This document shows, piece by piece, positions 1 to 10,065 of a stretch of DNA of 52,899 bases. Within the stretch, counting starts at the first letter, position 1, and each line of letters begins with the position of its first letter. This DNA comes from Zoogloeaceae bacterium (lineage in GTDB: Bacteria > Pseudomonadota > Gammaproteobacteria > Burkholderiales > Rhodocyclaceae), in contig JAIRPW010000017.1 of the NCBI GenBank assembly GCA_031256795.1, forward strand, positions 1-52,899. Reading direction: 5' to 3'. The position numbers and the translations under genes were made by a program. The notes beneath the pieces are model-generated. The model was given only the letters and a program-made list of their open reading frames with translations, was not told where the DNA came from and did no database searches.

Positions 1-20
1 GCAAAAACGAAAAACCAAAG

Positions 21-46
21 GGCGGGTTTTATACCCGCCCTTTTTT
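21..46 (+). terminator. Rho-independent terminator in repeat copy 1
   Basis: GC-rich stem GGCGGGT/ACCCGCC with a short loop, followed by six T on the + strand. It would end a rightward gene lying left of the window. The stem may also serve leftward readthrough from tyrA, since a CTTTGG-TTTTT run follows on the minus strand. Confidence 0.65.
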
Positions 47-137
47 GCGTATAACGCTTTGCGTGCGGCGGCACGATCGCGCCAGAACGGTAGGGGCGCT
101 TGCCAAGCGCCCGAAACCCAGAACCCAGTTTGCGCGC
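21..137 (+). repeat. Dispersed repeat, copy 1 (about 117 bp)
   Basis: This segment recurs at 10066-10183 with only a few substitutions and one single-base indel. It has two internal inverted repeats: a terminator-like stem (ggcgggt/acccgcc, then six T, 21-46) and a perfect 9-bp palindrome with a one-base centre (94-102 and 104-112, GGGCGCTTG/CAAGCGCCC). The copy stops exactly at the tyrA stop codon (138-140). Copy 2 lies directly after an autotransporter relic, so copy 1 may follow a similar rightward gene outside the window. Confidence 0.85.
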
Positions 138-1046
138 TTATATTCCGCGCGTTTCCTGCCATTTCCGCCGCGCCGCGCGCGCTACGGAAAAGCAACGTTC
201 CAGGCTTGCGCCGTCATTTTTTTCCAATGCGGCGCGCAGCTTTTCCAGCTGCCCCTGATACGCGCCCAGTTCCGCAAGCAAAGCCTCGCGGTTGGCAAGG
301 CAAATGTCCCGCCACATCTCCGGATGACTTGCGGCAATGCGCGTAAAATCCCGAAAACCGGAGGCGGCAAACTCAAAAAAAAGCGCGCTGTCTTGACGTT
401 CCGCAAGATCCAATACCAGCGTAAACGCCAAAAAATGCGGCAAATGGCTCACCGCCGCAAATACGCGGTCATGTTTCTCCGGAGGCAAATCCCACAGCGC
501 CGCGCCCGTCAGACGCCATGCCTCCCTGACCCGTTCAACGGCCGCCCTGTCGTTCTCCGGCAAAGCGGTAATCACCACTTTTTTCCCGAAAAAAAGATCC
601 GCGCGCGCCGCCGCAACCCCGCTGTTTTCCGCCCCCGCAAGGGGATGCGCGGGAATAAAGCGAACAATTTTTTCTCCCAAGGCGCGCCGCGCCGCGAGAA
701 CAACGTCTCCCTTCGTGCTGCCGCCGTCCGTCAATACCGTCCGCTCGCCCAGAAACGGCGCGATCCGCGCGAACAATTCCGGCATTTGTCCCACCGGCGT
801 AGCCAGGAGCGCGAGGTCGGCATCCGCAAGCTCTTCCGCGAAATCTTCGCCCGCGCGATCAATCACCCCCAATCGAAGCGCCTCAAGAATTCCTTCCCGC
901 CCTCTTCCAAACCCCACGATCTCTTCCGCGCCGCCGCCTTGCTTTAACGCCAGCGCAAATGAGCCGCCAATAAGCCCCACCCCAAAAACAACCACTTTTT
1001 TGAAGCGCGCCTTTTGCGCAGAAAGGATGCTTTCAGAATGCGGCAT
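138..1046 (-). CDS. tyrA: Prephenate dehydrogenase (tyrosine biosynthesis)
   Basis: 302-aa cytoplasmic enzyme that oxidises prephenate to 4-hydroxyphenylpyruvate with NAD(P)+ in tyrosine synthesis. The N-terminal dinucleotide-binding motif is visible (VVVFGVGLIGGSFALAL, about residues 18-34), followed by the TPVGQMPEL and HPLAGAENSG motifs typical of TyrA. The open frame runs further upstream to 1169, but the ATG at 1046 sits 4 bp after the hisC stop and gives the normal N-terminus; the longer version would overlap hisC. It is the last gene of gyrA-serC-pheA-hisC-tyrA. Prephenate and aminotransferase steps are supplied by its operon neighbours. No aroA follows; a dispersed repeat begins at the stop codon instead. 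Confidence 0.95.
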   Translation of the reverse strand: MPHSESILSAQKARFKKVVVFGVGLIGGSFALALKQGGGAEEIVGFGRGREGILEALRLGVIDRAGEDFAEELADADLALLATPVGQMPELFARIAPFLGERTVLTDGGSTKGDVVLAARRALGEKIVRFIPAHPLAGAENSGVAAARADLFFGKKVVITALPENDRAAVERVREAWRLTGAALWDLPPEKHDRVFAAVSHLPHFLAFTLVLDLAERQDSALFFEFAASGFRDFTRIAASHPEMWRDICLANREALLAELGAYQGQLEKLRAALEKNDGASLERCFSVARAARRKWQETRGI

Positions 1047-1050
1047 TTTG

Positions 1051-2163
1051 TCAGACGCTCTGTGCCAGCGCCTTTTCAAGAGCGGCCAAAAAACGGGCGT
1101 TTTCATCCGCCGTACCGATCGTCGCGCGCAGCCATTCCGGCATGTCGTATCCGACCAGCGGACGAACAATCAGACCTTGTTTCAGCAAGGCGCGATTGAC
1201 ATTCGCCGCCTCTTCCTTGCTTTTTCCCGCCATAAACGTCAAAAAATTGCCGCGCGAAGGAATAGTTTCCAGGCCCAGACGCGCCAAACCCGCTCCCACG
1301 TCACGCAGTCCCTTTCGGTTCGTCTTGCTGCTTTTCTCGACGAAGTCCGTGTCTTCCAGCGCGGCCTTTGCCGCCGCCAGCGCCAGATTGTTGCAATTAA
1401 ACGGCTGGCGCACACGATTTAACAATCCCGCCACCGATTCGGCGGCCAGACCATACCCTACGCGCAGACCCGCCAACCCATAAATTTTGGAAAAGGTGCG
1501 CACTACAATCAGATTGGGAAACTCCGCAATCCAAGGCACGGAATCGTATTGCTCTTCCTCGGAAAGATAATCGCCATAGGCCTCGTCCAGCACCACAATT
1601 ACCTCGCGCGGCGTCCGCTCCAAAAAGGCGCGCAAATCTTCCGCAGGCAGAAAAGTTCCCGTCGGATTGTTGGGGTTGGCAATCCACACCACGCGCGTAT
1701 CCGGGCGAATGGCCGCGCCCATAGCGCGGAGGTCATGCCCGAAATGACGCGCGGGCACAACAATCATTTCCCCGCCCACCGAAAGCGTGGCAATGGGATA
1801 TACAGCAAACGCATACTGCGCGGCTACCGCCGAGCGCCCTGTATCCAAAAAAACGCGGGCGATTAAATCCAATACATCGTTAGAGCCGTTCCCCAGCACA
1901 ATTTGCGACGACGCCACCGCGTGTTTTCGCGCGACGGCGGCTACAAGCTCGAAGGAATCGGGATAACGCTCGCCGCCGGCTAGCGCGGCCGCCGCGGCTT
2001 CCTTCGCTTTCGGCGACATGCCCAGCGGATTTTCATTGGACGCGAGCTTGACAATATCCGCTACCGGCAACCCCAATTCACGCGCAAGCTCCGTGATGGG
2101 CTTTCCAGGCTGATACGCCGCGATGGCGCGGATATACGGCAGGGATTGAGCGGCGAGCGGCAT
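1051..2163 (-). CDS. hisC: Histidinol-phosphate / aromatic aminotransferase
   Basis: 370-aa class I/II PLP aminotransferase. It contains the substrate-arm motif KLASNENPLG near the N-terminus, the NPNNPTGT motif, and the PLP-lysine region RTFSKIYGLAGLRVGYG. In this betaproteobacterial gene order the enzyme usually acts as a HisC2-type aminotransferase that can serve histidine, tyrosine and phenylalanine synthesis. The aromatic role is inferred from the pheA and tyrA neighbours. The start at 2163 has a GGAG ribosome site about 8 nt upstream; the longer frame to 2334 overlaps pheA and is rejected. There is a 38-bp gap to pheA and a 4-bp gap to tyrA, so the gene is co-transcribed. Confidence 0.93.
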   Translation of the reverse strand: MPLAAQSLPYIRAIAAYQPGKPITELARELGLPVADIVKLASNENPLGMSPKAKEAAAAALAGGERYPDSFELVAAVARKHAVASSQIVLGNGSNDVLDLIARVFLDTGRSAVAAQYAFAVYPIATLSVGGEMIVVPARHFGHDLRAMGAAIRPDTRVVWIANPNNPTGTFLPAEDLRAFLERTPREVIVVLDEAYGDYLSEEEQYDSVPWIAEFPNLIVVRTFSKIYGLAGLRVGYGLAAESVAGLLNRVRQPFNCNNLALAAAKAALEDTDFVEKSSKTNRKGLRDVGAGLARLGLETIPSRGNFLTFMAGKSKEEAANVNRALLKQGLIVRPLVGYDMPEWLRATIGTADENARFLAALEKALAQSV

Positions 2164-2201
2164 GAAAAACACTCCTTCAAAAAAATAGGAAAAACAAAAT
2201 A

Positions 2202-3356
2202 TCAATATACCGCTACCGGATACGATCCCAGAATTTTCAGGTAAGCGGCGCGCGCCGCCAGACACTCCAGCGCAGACGCGACGTCCGGCGTGTCCCGATG
2301 TCCTTCCACATCCACATAATAGACATATTCCCACATTCCCTGCCGCGCCGGACGCGACTCCAAACGGGTCATGGAAACCCCCCGTTCCGCAAAAGGCTGC
2401 AAAAGCCCATGCAGCGAACCGGAAGTATTCGGCGCGGACATGATCAGTGATGTTTTGTCCCGCCCGGACTTCTGCGCGTCCCGCGCGCCCAGCACCGCAA
2501 AGCGCGTCGTATTGTTGGGATCGTCCTCAATGGAGCCGCAAAGGCAAGGCAGCTGATAGCGCTCTCCCGCCGATTCGCCGGCAATCGCGGCGGATTCCGC
2601 GTCCTTGGCCGCCATTTGCGCGGCGATGGCGTTGCTTGCCACCGCCGCGCGCTCCGCGTTCGGCAGCATACGGTTCAGCCACTCGTGGCACTGCGCAAGC
2701 GACTGGGCATGTGAATACACCTTGCGTATCCGCGTAAGTTCCTCCGCGCGCGAAAGCAGATTTTGATGGATGCGCACCACGACCTCGCCGCAAATTTTGA
2801 GCGGGGTCTGCAAAAGCAGGTCCAGAGTGCGCCCCACCGCGCCCTCCGTGGAATTTTCCAGCGGCGCGACCGCGTAAACGGCATGGCCAGCCTCCACTTC
2901 CCGAAACACCTCGTCAATGGAAGCGCAAGGCAGAAGCCGCGCGGCATGCCCAAATTGCTTCAGCGCCGCCAGCTCGGAAAACGTGCCGGACGGCCCCAAA
3001 AAAGTGACGGAAAGCGGTTCTTCCAGCGAAAGACAGGCAGACATAACCTCGCGGAAAAAAAATGTCACGCTCTCGTCCGGCAAAGGCCCCGCGTTCAGAG
3101 ATCGCAGCCGACGCAAAACTTGCGCCTCGCGCTCCGGGCGATAAGGACTCTCGGCGATCCCTTTGGAATTTTCCTCTTCCGGACGCGCCCGCATCTTAAT
3201 CGCGCCGATGCGCTGGGCATAACGCGCCCGCTGATTCAGCATCTCCAAAAGACGCGCGTCCAGATCGTTAATCTCCTGACGCACTCCGGCGATTTCCCGC
3301 TCTGCCGCTTCTGGGGAAAGAACGCTTGCCGCGTCCGGACTCTGTGATTCAGACAT
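2202..3356 (-). CDS. pheA: Bifunctional chorismate mutase / prephenate dehydratase
   Basis: 384-aa P-protein of phenylalanine synthesis. Residues about 20-110 are an AroQ-type chorismate mutase (EIAGVRQEINDLDARLLEML, with RARYAQRIGAIK). The centre is the prephenate dehydratase domain (VTFLGPSGTFSE, ending in the catalytic NNTTRFAVLG motif). The C-terminus is an ACT regulatory domain with the conserved ESRPARQGMWEYVYYVDVEGH-type stretch that binds phenylalanine. ATG 3356 is preferred over 3374: it overlaps the serC stop by 8 bp (ATGTCTGA), which suggests translational coupling. Feedback inhibition by phenylalanine is expected from the ACT domain. Confidence 0.95.
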   Translation of the reverse strand: MSESQSPDAASVLSPEAAEREIAGVRQEINDLDARLLEMLNQRARYAQRIGAIKMRARPEEENSKGIAESPYRPEREAQVLRRLRSLNAGPLPDESVTFFFREVMSACLSLEEPLSVTFLGPSGTFSELAALKQFGHAARLLPCASIDEVFREVEAGHAVYAVAPLENSTEGAVGRTLDLLLQTPLKICGEVVVRIHQNLLSRAEELTRIRKVYSHAQSLAQCHEWLNRMLPNAERAAVASNAIAAQMAAKDAESAAIAGESAGERYQLPCLCGSIEDDPNNTTRFAVLGARDAQKSGRDKTSLIMSAPNTSGSLHGLLQPFAERGVSMTRLESRPARQGMWEYVYYVDVEGHRDTPDVASALECLAARAAYLKILGSYPVAVY

Positions 3357-4476
3357 GTCTGCGCTTCGCGGCAAAATCGTTCATGAAGTCCGTCAGCGCG
3401 GTAACGCCTTCCTGCGGCATGGCGTTGTACAGGGAGGCGCGAATGCCGCCCACTGACTTGTGGCCTTTCAACCCCATAAACCCCGCAGACTCCGACGCGC
3501 GCACAAACTCCATCTCCAATTCCGGAGTCGGCAAATTAAACGGCACGTTCATGCGCGAGCGATATTCCCGTTTGACTCCGTTGCGGTAAAACCCATCGCT
3601 TTCCTCAATGGCGGCGTAGAGTTTTTCCGCTTTTGCGCGGTTTTTTTCCGCCATGGGTTTCAGACCGCCCAGATTTTTGAGCCACTTGAACACCAGGCTC
3701 GCCATATAAATGGAAAACGTCGCGGGCGTATTAAGCATAGAAGAATTTTCCGCCTGCGCCTGATAATTCCAAAGCGCGGGCGTATCGGGCGACGCGCCTC
3801 CCAGCAGGTCGTCGCGGAGAATTACCAGCGTCAAACCTGCGGGGCCGATATTTTTCTGCGCCCCCGCGTAAATAAGACCATAGCGGGTGACGTCAACCGG
3901 TCGGGACAGCAGATGCGAACTCATATCGGCGACAATAGGCACATGCGCGGGCACAACATCCGCGAGCCATGCGTCGTCATGCGCTTCCACGCCGTGAATC
4001 GTCTCGTTGGAACAAAGATGCACATACGCGGCGTTTTCATCCACACGCAAACTTTCCGGGTCCGGCAAACGGTCAAAACCGCCTGCCGGAGCGTTCTCTT
4101 TCTCTGTACTCGCCAAAAGCCGGATTTTTCCCGCGCGAGACAATTTGCTCGCCTCGGCATACGCTTTTTTGGACCAGCTGCCCGTGACCAGATAGTCCGC
4201 GCGGCCTCCCCGCAAAAGGTTGAGCGGCGCCAGCAAAAATTGCTGCGTCGCGCCTCCCTGTAAAAACAATACCCTGTAATTTTCCGGGATCGCCAAAAGC
4301 TCGCGCAGATCCGCTTCCGCCTCGCCCAGAAGCGCGGAAAACATCGCGCCCCGATGACTGACTTCCATGACGCTCGCGCCCGTCTCGCGCCAGTCCAGCA
4401 ATTCCTCCTGGGCGCGGCGCAGCGCCGCCTCCGGCAAAACAGCCGGACCGGCGCTGAAATTCCAAACGCGGCTCAT
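3349..4476 (-). CDS. serC: Phosphoserine aminotransferase
   Basis: 375-aa class V PLP aminotransferase converting 3-phosphohydroxypyruvate to phosphoserine (serine synthesis) and acting in pyridoxal phosphate synthesis. The N-terminus [15 protein letters not shown] and the PLP-lysine motif [14 protein letters not shown] are diagnostic. Full length for the family. The ATGA overlap with gyrA (4473-4476) and the 8-bp overlap with pheA place it firmly inside the operon. Its serine feeds the serine acetyltransferase encoded at the right end of this window. Confidence 0.96.
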   Translation of the reverse strand: MSRVWNFSAGPAVLPEAALRRAQEELLDWRETGASVMEVSHRGAMFSALLGEAEADLRELLAIPENYRVLFLQGGATQQFLLAPLNLLRGGRADYLVTGSWSKKAYAEASKLSRAGKIRLLASTEKENAPAGGFDRLPDPESLRVDENAAYVHLCSNETIHGVEAHDDAWLADVVPAHVPIVADMSSHLLSRPVDVTRYGLIYAGAQKNIGPAGLTLVILRDDLLGGASPDTPALWNYQAQAENSSMLNTPATFSIYMASLVFKWLKNLGGLKPMAEKNRAKAEKLYAAIEESDGFYRNGVKREYRSRMNVPFNLPTPELEMEFVRASESAGFMGLKGHKSVGGIRASLYNAMPQEGVTALTDFMNDFAAKRRHV

Positions 4477-7106
4477 ACATTCTCCCCGTCATGGTTTTCC
4501 TTCTCCGGCGCGGGTTCTTCCCCGACAGACGCCCCGCCATTCCCTTCAGGTTCGGCGGTCTCGCCCTCTTCTTCTTTTTCCGCGACTTTTTCCAGTCCGG
4601 TGAGTTTTTCGCCTGAATCCAGCGCGATCAGGCGCACTCCTTGCGTCGCGCGCCCCATTTCGCGGATTTCGTTGATGCGGGTGCGAATCAATACGCCGCC
4701 CGTGGTAATCAGCATGACTTCGTCCGTATCCGTCACCAGTTTGGCGGCGACAATGCGGCCATTGCGCTCGCTGTCCGCGATCGCGCGCACGCCTTGCGCG
4801 CCGCGCGCCGCGCGCCGGAAATCCGCAAGACTGGTACGCTTTCCATAGCCGTTTTCTGTGACTACAAGCACGGTATCCTGCTCGCTTTCCGCAACCAGCA
4901 GCGCAATGATTTTCTGCCCCGGTTTCAGCTTCATGCCGCGCACCCCGCGCGACTGCCTTCCCATGGAGCGCACCTCGTTTTCGTCAAACCATACCGCCTT
5001 GCCGTTATCGGAAACCAGGACGACGTCGCTCCCGCCGGTAGTCAACTCCACGCCGACAAGATAGTCGTCCTCGTCCAGATTCATGGCGATAATGCCCATC
5101 TTGCGGGGATTCGCGTAGGCGGAAAGCGGTGTTTTCTTGACCACGCCGTTGATTGTGCAGAAGAAAATGTAGCGGTCGTCGGAAAATTCCTGTACCGGCA
5201 AAATGGCGCTGATGCGCTCGCCCTCTTCCAGCGGGAACATATTGACCACAGGTTTTCCCCGGCTTCCGCGGCTGCCCTGCGGAACTTCATACACCTTGAG
5301 CCAGTAACAGCGCCCGCGGTCAGAAAAGCAGAGAATGTAGTCGTGCGTATTGGCAATAAAGAGATGGTCAATGAAGTCATCTTCCTTCATGGCCGTAGCC
5401 TGTTTTCCCCGTCCGCCGCGGCGCTGGGCGCGATAATCGTCCAGCGGCTGGGATTTAATGTAGCCCTCATGCGAGAGCGTCACCACGAGATTTTGCGGCG
5501 TAATCAAGTCTTCAATGCCCAAATCTTGCGCGTGAATGACGATTTCGGAGCGGCGCGCGTCGGCAAACTGATCGCGCACGGCGGAAAGCTCCCCGGCAAT
5601 CAGGGCGGTAATCCGCGTGGGGCGCGCCAAAATATCAAGATAGTCCGCGATTTTTTCGAGCACTTCGCGGTATTCCCCCAGGATCTTGTCCTGCTCCAGG
5701 CCGGTCAGGCGTTGCAGACGCAATTCCAGAATCGCCTGCGCCTGCGCCTCCGAGAGACGGTAATCGCCCGACGCGGCCAGACCGAATTCCGGCGCGAGAC
5801 CTTCTGGGCGCGAGGCGTCCGCCAGCGCGCGGGAAAGCATGTCGCGCACCAAATCGCTGCGCCAGACCCGCGCCATGAGTTCCCGCTTGGCTTCCGGAGG
5901 CGTCGGCGCGGCCTTGATCAAGGCGATCACTTCATCCACATTGGAAAGCGCGACCGCGAGACCTTCCAAAATATGCCCGCGCTCCCGCGCTTTTCTCAGT
6001 TCAAAGACCGTGCGGCGCGTAATGACTTCCCGCCGGTGCGCGAGAAAGCATTCCAGCATTTGTTTCAGGCTCAAGAGCCGAGGCTGCCCTTCCACCAGCG
6101 CGACCATGTTCATGCCGAACGTGTCCTGCAACTGGGTCATTTTGAAAAGGTTATTGAGCACCACATCCGGGACTTCGCCGCGCTTCAGTTCAATGACTAC
6201 CCGCATCCCGGATTTGTCGGATTCGTCCTGAAGGTGGGCGACGCCTTCAATTCTTTTTTCATTGACGAGTTCGGCAATTTTTTCCAGCAGGGATTTTTTA
6301 TTGACCTGATAGGGCAGCTCATCCACGATGATGGCCTGACGGTTGCCGCGATCAATCTCCTCAAAATGCGTTTTTGCCCGCATGATCACGCGCCCGCGCC
6401 CAGTCAGATAGCCCTCGCGCACACCGGAAAGCCCGTAAATCAAACCCGCTGTCGGAAAATCCGGCGCGGGGATCAGCTCAATCAGCTCCTCTCCGGAAAT
6501 ATCGGGATTTTCCAGAAGCGCGAGACAGCCCGCGACGATTTCGGAAAGGTTGTGCGGCGGAATATTGGTCGCCATCCCTACCGCAATCCCGGAAGAGCCA
6601 TTGATCAAAAGATTGGGAATGCGCGCCGGCAGCACCGACGGCTCCTGCTCAGAACCATCGTAATTGGGGCTGAAATCCACGGTTTCCCGGTCAATATCCT
6701 CCAGCATCTGATGCCCGATTCTGGCCATACGCACTTCGGTATAGCGCATGGCGGCCGGACTGTCTCCGTCGACGGAGCCAAAATTCCCCTGCCCGTCCAC
6801 CAGCATGTAGCGCAGGGAAAAATCCTGCGCCATGCGCACAATGGTGTCGTAGACTGCGGTATCGCCATGCGGATGGTATTTACCGATCACGTCGCCGACG
6901 ACGCGCGCGGATTTTTTATAGGGCTTGTTCCAGTCATTGGAAAGTTCGTGCATGGCGTAGAGTACGCGGCGATGCACGGGTTTCAGGCCGTCGCGCGCGT
7001 CCGGAAGCGCCCGTCCGACGATTACGCTCATGGCGTAATCAAGATAGGAACGGCGCATTTCCTCTTCGAGGCTAATAGGCAGAGTTTCTTTGGCGAAAGA
7101 TTCCAT
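4473..7106 (-). CDS. gyrA: DNA gyrase subunit A
   Basis: 877-aa type II topoisomerase subunit that cuts and rejoins DNA during negative supercoiling, with GyrB encoded elsewhere. The N-terminal breakage-reunion domain contains the catalytic tyrosine in AAMRYTE. The quinolone-determining region reads [13 protein letters not shown], so the position equivalent to E. coli Ser83 is Thr and Asp87 is kept. The GyrA box QRRGGRGKQ starts the C-terminal beta-pinwheel, and the tail is acidic. First gene of the leftward operon. An AGGA lies about 10 nt before the ATG at 7106. Thr at 83 is common as wild type, so it is not read as resistance. Confidence 0.98.
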   Translation of the reverse strand: MESFAKETLPISLEEEMRRSYLDYAMSVIVGRALPDARDGLKPVHRRVLYAMHELSNDWNKPYKKSARVVGDVIGKYHPHGDTAVYDTIVRMAQDFSLRYMLVDGQGNFGSVDGDSPAAMRYTEVRMARIGHQMLEDIDRETVDFSPNYDGSEQEPSVLPARIPNLLINGSSGIAVGMATNIPPHNLSEIVAGCLALLENPDISGEELIELIPAPDFPTAGLIYGLSGVREGYLTGRGRVIMRAKTHFEEIDRGNRQAIIVDELPYQVNKKSLLEKIAELVNEKRIEGVAHLQDESDKSGMRVVIELKRGEVPDVVLNNLFKMTQLQDTFGMNMVALVEGQPRLLSLKQMLECFLAHRREVITRRTVFELRKARERGHILEGLAVALSNVDEVIALIKAAPTPPEAKRELMARVWRSDLVRDMLSRALADASRPEGLAPEFGLAASGDYRLSEAQAQAILELRLQRLTGLEQDKILGEYREVLEKIADYLDILARPTRITALIAGELSAVRDQFADARRSEIVIHAQDLGIEDLITPQNLVVTLSHEGYIKSQPLDDYRAQRRGGRGKQATAMKEDDFIDHLFIANTHDYILCFSDRGRCYWLKVYEVPQGSRGSRGKPVVNMFPLEEGERISAILPVQEFSDDRYIFFCTINGVVKKTPLSAYANPRKMGIIAMNLDEDDYLVGVELTTGGSDVVLVSDNGKAVWFDENEVRSMGRQSRGVRGMKLKPGQKIIALLVAESEQDTVLVVTENGYGKRTSLADFRRAARGAQGVRAIADSERNGRIVAAKLVTDTDEVMLITTGGVLIRTRINEIREMGRATQGVRLIALDSGEKLTGLEKVAEKEEEGETAEPEGNGGASVGEEPAPEKENHDGENV

Positions 7107-7169
7107 AGACAGATATTCCTGCGGACACTTTGGTTCGCAGCGCTCCCGGTGCAGTGACTGAAACGGTGA

Positions 7170-7175
7170 ATTCTA
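7170..7175 (-). promoter_or_regulatory. Putative -10 box for the gyrA operon
   Basis: Minus strand TAGAAT in the context TTAGAATTCACC, 64 nt before gyrA. The same hexamer precedes folD (18388-18393) and maf (29954-29959), so it looks like the house sigma-70 -10 form. The matching -35 is poor (TTATGG at 17-bp spacing). Confidence 0.4.
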
Positions 7176-7384
7176 ACATGCGCGCAGACTGCCCATAAGC
7201 GCGTCAGGAGGAAAACGGCCTCCCTCGGATTCGCGCCGTTTGCGCGCTGCGCGCTTCCTGGTTTTTTTGCGGCGGAAATCCATGCCGTTTTCACGCGCAG
7301 TTGGGTAAAATCCATGCGTGGCGCGCATTTTTCATTCTGTCATTTTTGTCAATGGGTTTGCTGGTTGCGTGAGGAAGCATCCGA

Positions 7385-8251
7385 ATGCGTATTTTTGTTT
7401 TTTTGCTGTTGTTTGCCAATCTCTTGTTTTTTGCCTATACGCAAGGGTACTTTGGCAGCGAGTCTTCTCCAGACGCTTGGCGTCTGACCGCGCAGGAGCG
7501 CCCGGATCGCCTCTATCTGCTGTGGCGTCCGGGGGAAGAGCCGGAAGAGCAAAGCGGCGCTGCGGACACGGCGGAAACGCCGTCGGGCGCGCTTGCGGAA
7601 GTCAACTCCGCGCAAAATTCAGCGCCGCCAACGGACGTCCCTGCGGAAAGCGGCGCGAACGCGGGCGCGCCTTCGGAAGCCGCGCCGCCCGTTCTCGCGC
7701 CCGCGCCGGTTTCTGCGGAAGCCGCGCCCGTAGCGCCGCCGACAGCCGCGGCGGCTCCTGCCGCAGCCCCTTCCGGGACGGCAACGGCTTCTCTGCCGGT
7801 CACTGCCGCGCCGGTTAGCGCCTGTCTGCGTCTGGAAGCGCTTTCTATTGAGGAACTGGAGACGTGGGCGAAAAACGCGCGCGCCGCGAAACTGCAAGTT
7901 TCAACGCGGCGCGATGAAACCTGGTGGGTTTACATTCCGCAGCAGACGGGCCGCGCGGCGGCGGAAAAGAAAGCCGCGGAATTGACTAAATTGGGCGTCA
8001 CAGACTTTTTTATCGTCAATGAAGGCGACTATAGATTCGCCATTTCGCTGGGCGTTTTTTCCCGCGACGGGGAGGAAGCGGCGCAGCGGCATCTGCAAGT
8101 CCTGCGCGGCAAAGGGGTGCGCAGCGCGGTTGCCGCGCCCAGAGCGCGTTCGGGCGGGCAGAAAATTCTGGAGGTTCGGGGCGACGCCACGGTGATCGCT
8201 TCGTTTTTCGCTACTTTGCCCGCCAGCACGCAATCCCGGAGCTGCCTGTAA
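7385..8251 (+). CDS. Membrane-anchored SPOR-domain protein
   Basis: 288-aa protein. Residues 1-19 form one N-terminal transmembrane segment (MRIFVFLLLFANLLFFAYT). A Pro/Ala/Glu-rich linker of about 100 residues follows (runs such as AAPVAPPTAAAAPAAAPSG). A C-terminal SPOR-like repeat domain spans about residues 145-265 (WWVYIPQQTGRAAAEKKAAE, YRFAISLGVFS, then a second half with VRS). This layout matches inner-membrane proteins that reach through the periplasm and bind denuded peptidoglycan at division sites, but a division role is inferred. A GAGGAAG site precedes the ATG. It overlaps coaE by one base (TAATG), so the two are translationally coupled. The low-complexity linker inflates antisense open frames. 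Confidence 0.8.
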   Translation: MRIFVFLLLFANLLFFAYTQGYFGSESSPDAWRLTAQERPDRLYLLWRPGEEPEEQSGAADTAETPSGALAEVNSAQNSAPPTDVPAESGANAGAPSEAAPPVLAPAPVSAEAAPVAPPTAAAAPAAAPSGTATASLPVTAAPVSACLRLEALSIEELETWAKNARAAKLQVSTRRDETWWVYIPQQTGRAAAEKKAAELTKLGVTDFFIVNEGDYRFAISLGVFSRDGEEAAQRHLQVLRGKGVRSAVAAPRARSGGQKILEVRGDATVIASFFATLPASTQSRSCL

Positions 8252-8925
8252 TGCGGGCGGAGGAAGCGTCAGCGCTTTCCCCGAAAAAAAATTCCGCTTT
8301 GCCTTTGCAAATTGGCGTGACGGGCGGAATTGGCAGCGGGAAAAGCATGGCGGCGGATTTTTTGGCCGCGCAAGGCGCTCTGCTGGTGGATTCAGACGAA
8401 ATCGCGCACCGGCTGACCGCGCCGGACGGGGAAGCGATTCCCGCGCTGGTCGAGGCGCTGGGCGCGGATATTTTGACGCGGGACGGTCGCTTCAACCGCG
8501 CTTTTGTGCGGCAGCGGGCTTTTGCCGACGAGGGATTCCGGCAAACGCTGGAGGCGGTATTGCATCCCATGATTCATCATGCCGCGCGGCGGGAATTGGA
8601 ATCTTTGGCGGAGAGCGCCCCGCCAGGCGCTTATCTGCTGTACGTTATTCCCCTTCTGGCGGAAAAAGGCGGCGCGGCGGCCTTTGGGGTGAATCGTGTG
8701 CTGCTGGTGGATTGTCCGGAGGCTTTGCAATATGCGCGCGTAGCCAGGCGCAGCGGCCTTTCAGAAGAGGAAATTTCCGCCATTATGGCGCGGCAGGCGA
8801 GCCGCGCGGAGCGCCTTGCCATTGCGGACGATGTTCTTGTGAATGACCGGACGCCGGAAGAATTATTGTCTGCCGCGCGTATTTTTCATGAAAAATACCG
8901 CGCGCTGGCAAAACAGATGCGCTAA
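8251..8925 (+). CDS. coaE: Dephospho-CoA kinase
   Basis: 224-aa P-loop kinase catalysing the last step of coenzyme A synthesis, phosphorylation of dephospho-CoA on the 3'-hydroxyl. The Walker A motif is GGIGSGKS (about residues 25-32), followed by DSDEIAHRL and the HP motif (LHPMIHH) of the CoaE family, with VPLL replaced by IPLLAEKG. It starts on the A of the upstream stop (TAATG). In many proteobacteria coaE follows pilD; here a SPOR-domain gene takes that place. A later start is possible because the first 18 residues are not conserved-looking. Confidence 0.94.
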   Translation: MRAEEASALSPKKNSALPLQIGVTGGIGSGKSMAADFLAAQGALLVDSDEIAHRLTAPDGEAIPALVEALGADILTRDGRFNRAFVRQRAFADEGFRQTLEAVLHPMIHHAARRELESLAESAPPGAYLLYVIPLLAEKGGAAAFGVNRVLLVDCPEALQYARVARRSGLSEEEISAIMARQASRAERLAIADDVLVNDRTPEELLSAARIFHEKYRALAKQMR

Positions 8926-9140
8926 TTCTGTCCTTTCCCCCTGATTGTTCCTCATGGGGCGTTGGGTTTTATGCGAAAGGAATATTCTTCGCGCATATTC
9001 TTTCCCTTGATTGGATTTACGGCATGTCAATCGGTCGCCGCGCTCCTGCGAGGCAGGTATAGCGGCTGACGAGACGCTTTCCCCGAAGGCGGGAAAAGAC
9101 AACAAATGTCCGCGTTTTCTTTTTCCTGAAAGGGTTCGCC
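8926..9140. other. Gene-free stretch after coaE
   Basis: 215 bp with no supported gene. It holds a hairpin at 8975-9004 (GAAAGGAATAT / ATATTCTTTC, one bulge) without a good T-run. A second short stem (CTTTCCCC/CGGGAAAAG) lies just before the autotransporter relic. Confidence 0.4.
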
Positions 9141-10037
9141 ATGCGTTCCGACCGCCGCGCTTTTACCCCCCCCCAATGAGCCGGGGTTAGCGCGCCGACG
9201 CTACGGGTTCCGCTTCAGGCAATACCGTCATCATCAACGGCGGCAGAGTGAACCGCGAGGTTGAAGGTGCGCTTGTCATCAACTCTTCTGGCGCGGCGGG
9301 CAGTCCGCTGGTGACGCTAAATACCAACGCTTACAACGTCGGCATGGCGGGCGCGATTATCGGCACGGGCACGGCGCGTGGGCGCGCTCTCCGGCGCGGG
9401 AACGCTCACGCTCACCGGCGCCAACACCTACACCGGGCTAACCGAAGTCAGAGGCGGGACGCTGGAACTTGACGGCGGTTCCGCCGCGTTCTCCAGCAAA
9501 CTCGTCCTGTATGACGGCACGGAGTTCAGGCTGTCCAACGGCGCGACCGCCGCCCTCTCCCAGCTGGATGCGCGGGGGAGCGCAACCTTCACGGGCGATC
9601 TGGACGTAGCGGGCGGCGTGATGAATTTCTACGTCCCTGCCGCGATGGGCAAAGGCGGCACGCTGCTTGCCGTGGGCGGCGACGCGGACGTGACGGGAAG
9701 TACCGTCAACGTGGGCATTGACGGCGCCTCCTCCCCGCTCCAGAAAGGCGACTCGCTGGTTTTGGTTGACGCTGCGGGCACGCTCGCCAGCGACCACGAT
9801 GGCAAAACCGCCGCCGGGCTGGCTTGGGAGCATGAATTCGACGGCAAGGCCAAAGCCAAGACCAACGGCTACAACATTGACGCGCCGAAACTGAAAGGCG
9901 ACACGGGCGCGGCGGAACTCGGCCTCGTCCTCAAACCTGCCGCAGCCTCGCCGCTCTCGCTGGAGCTGGGCGTACAAGGCTACGCCGGCCGGCGCGAAGG
10001 GGTTGCGGGCAGCGTCAGGATGAGGTACGAGTTCTGA
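9141..10037 (+). pseudogene. Autotransporter adhesin relic (frameshifted, internally deleted)
   Basis: Pieces of a type V autotransporter. The first frame (about 9195-9375) reads NTVIINGGRVNREVEG... and ...GMAGAIIGTGT. The frame then changes near 9378 to GALSGAGTLTLTGANTYTG, the classic autotransporter-associated beta-strand repeat with GLTEVRGGTLELDGGS. The C-terminus LELGVQGYAGRREGV...RMRYEF ends in Phe like an outer-membrane barrel. Almost the whole barrel of about 250 residues is absent, so passenger and last strands are joined directly. A possible leader ATG at 9141 (MRSDRRAFTPP) runs into TGA after a C9 tract, and the passenger frame has TAG just upstream. Decay is the simplest reading; phase variation is a weaker alternative. 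Confidence 0.75.
9166..9174 (+). repeat. C9 homopolymer in the autotransporter leader
   Basis: Nine consecutive C eight codons after the ATG at 9141. Tracts of this kind early in surface-protein genes are often slippage sites. Neither one more nor one fewer C connects this ATG to the passenger frame here, because TAG stops intervene. Confidence 0.6.
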
Positions 10038-10065
10038 CGCAGAACGTTTCACAAAATCATGCAGG

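Noticed and set aside
6855-6867. GyrA Thr at the Ser83-equivalent position as a quinolone-resistance mutation
   Set aside because: Thr is a common wild-type residue here and the Asp87 equivalent is unchanged.
4641-7157. 838-codon open frame on the + strand
   Set aside because: It is antisense to gyrA, whose motifs are unmistakable on the minus strand; GC-rich codon bias keeps the opposite frame open.
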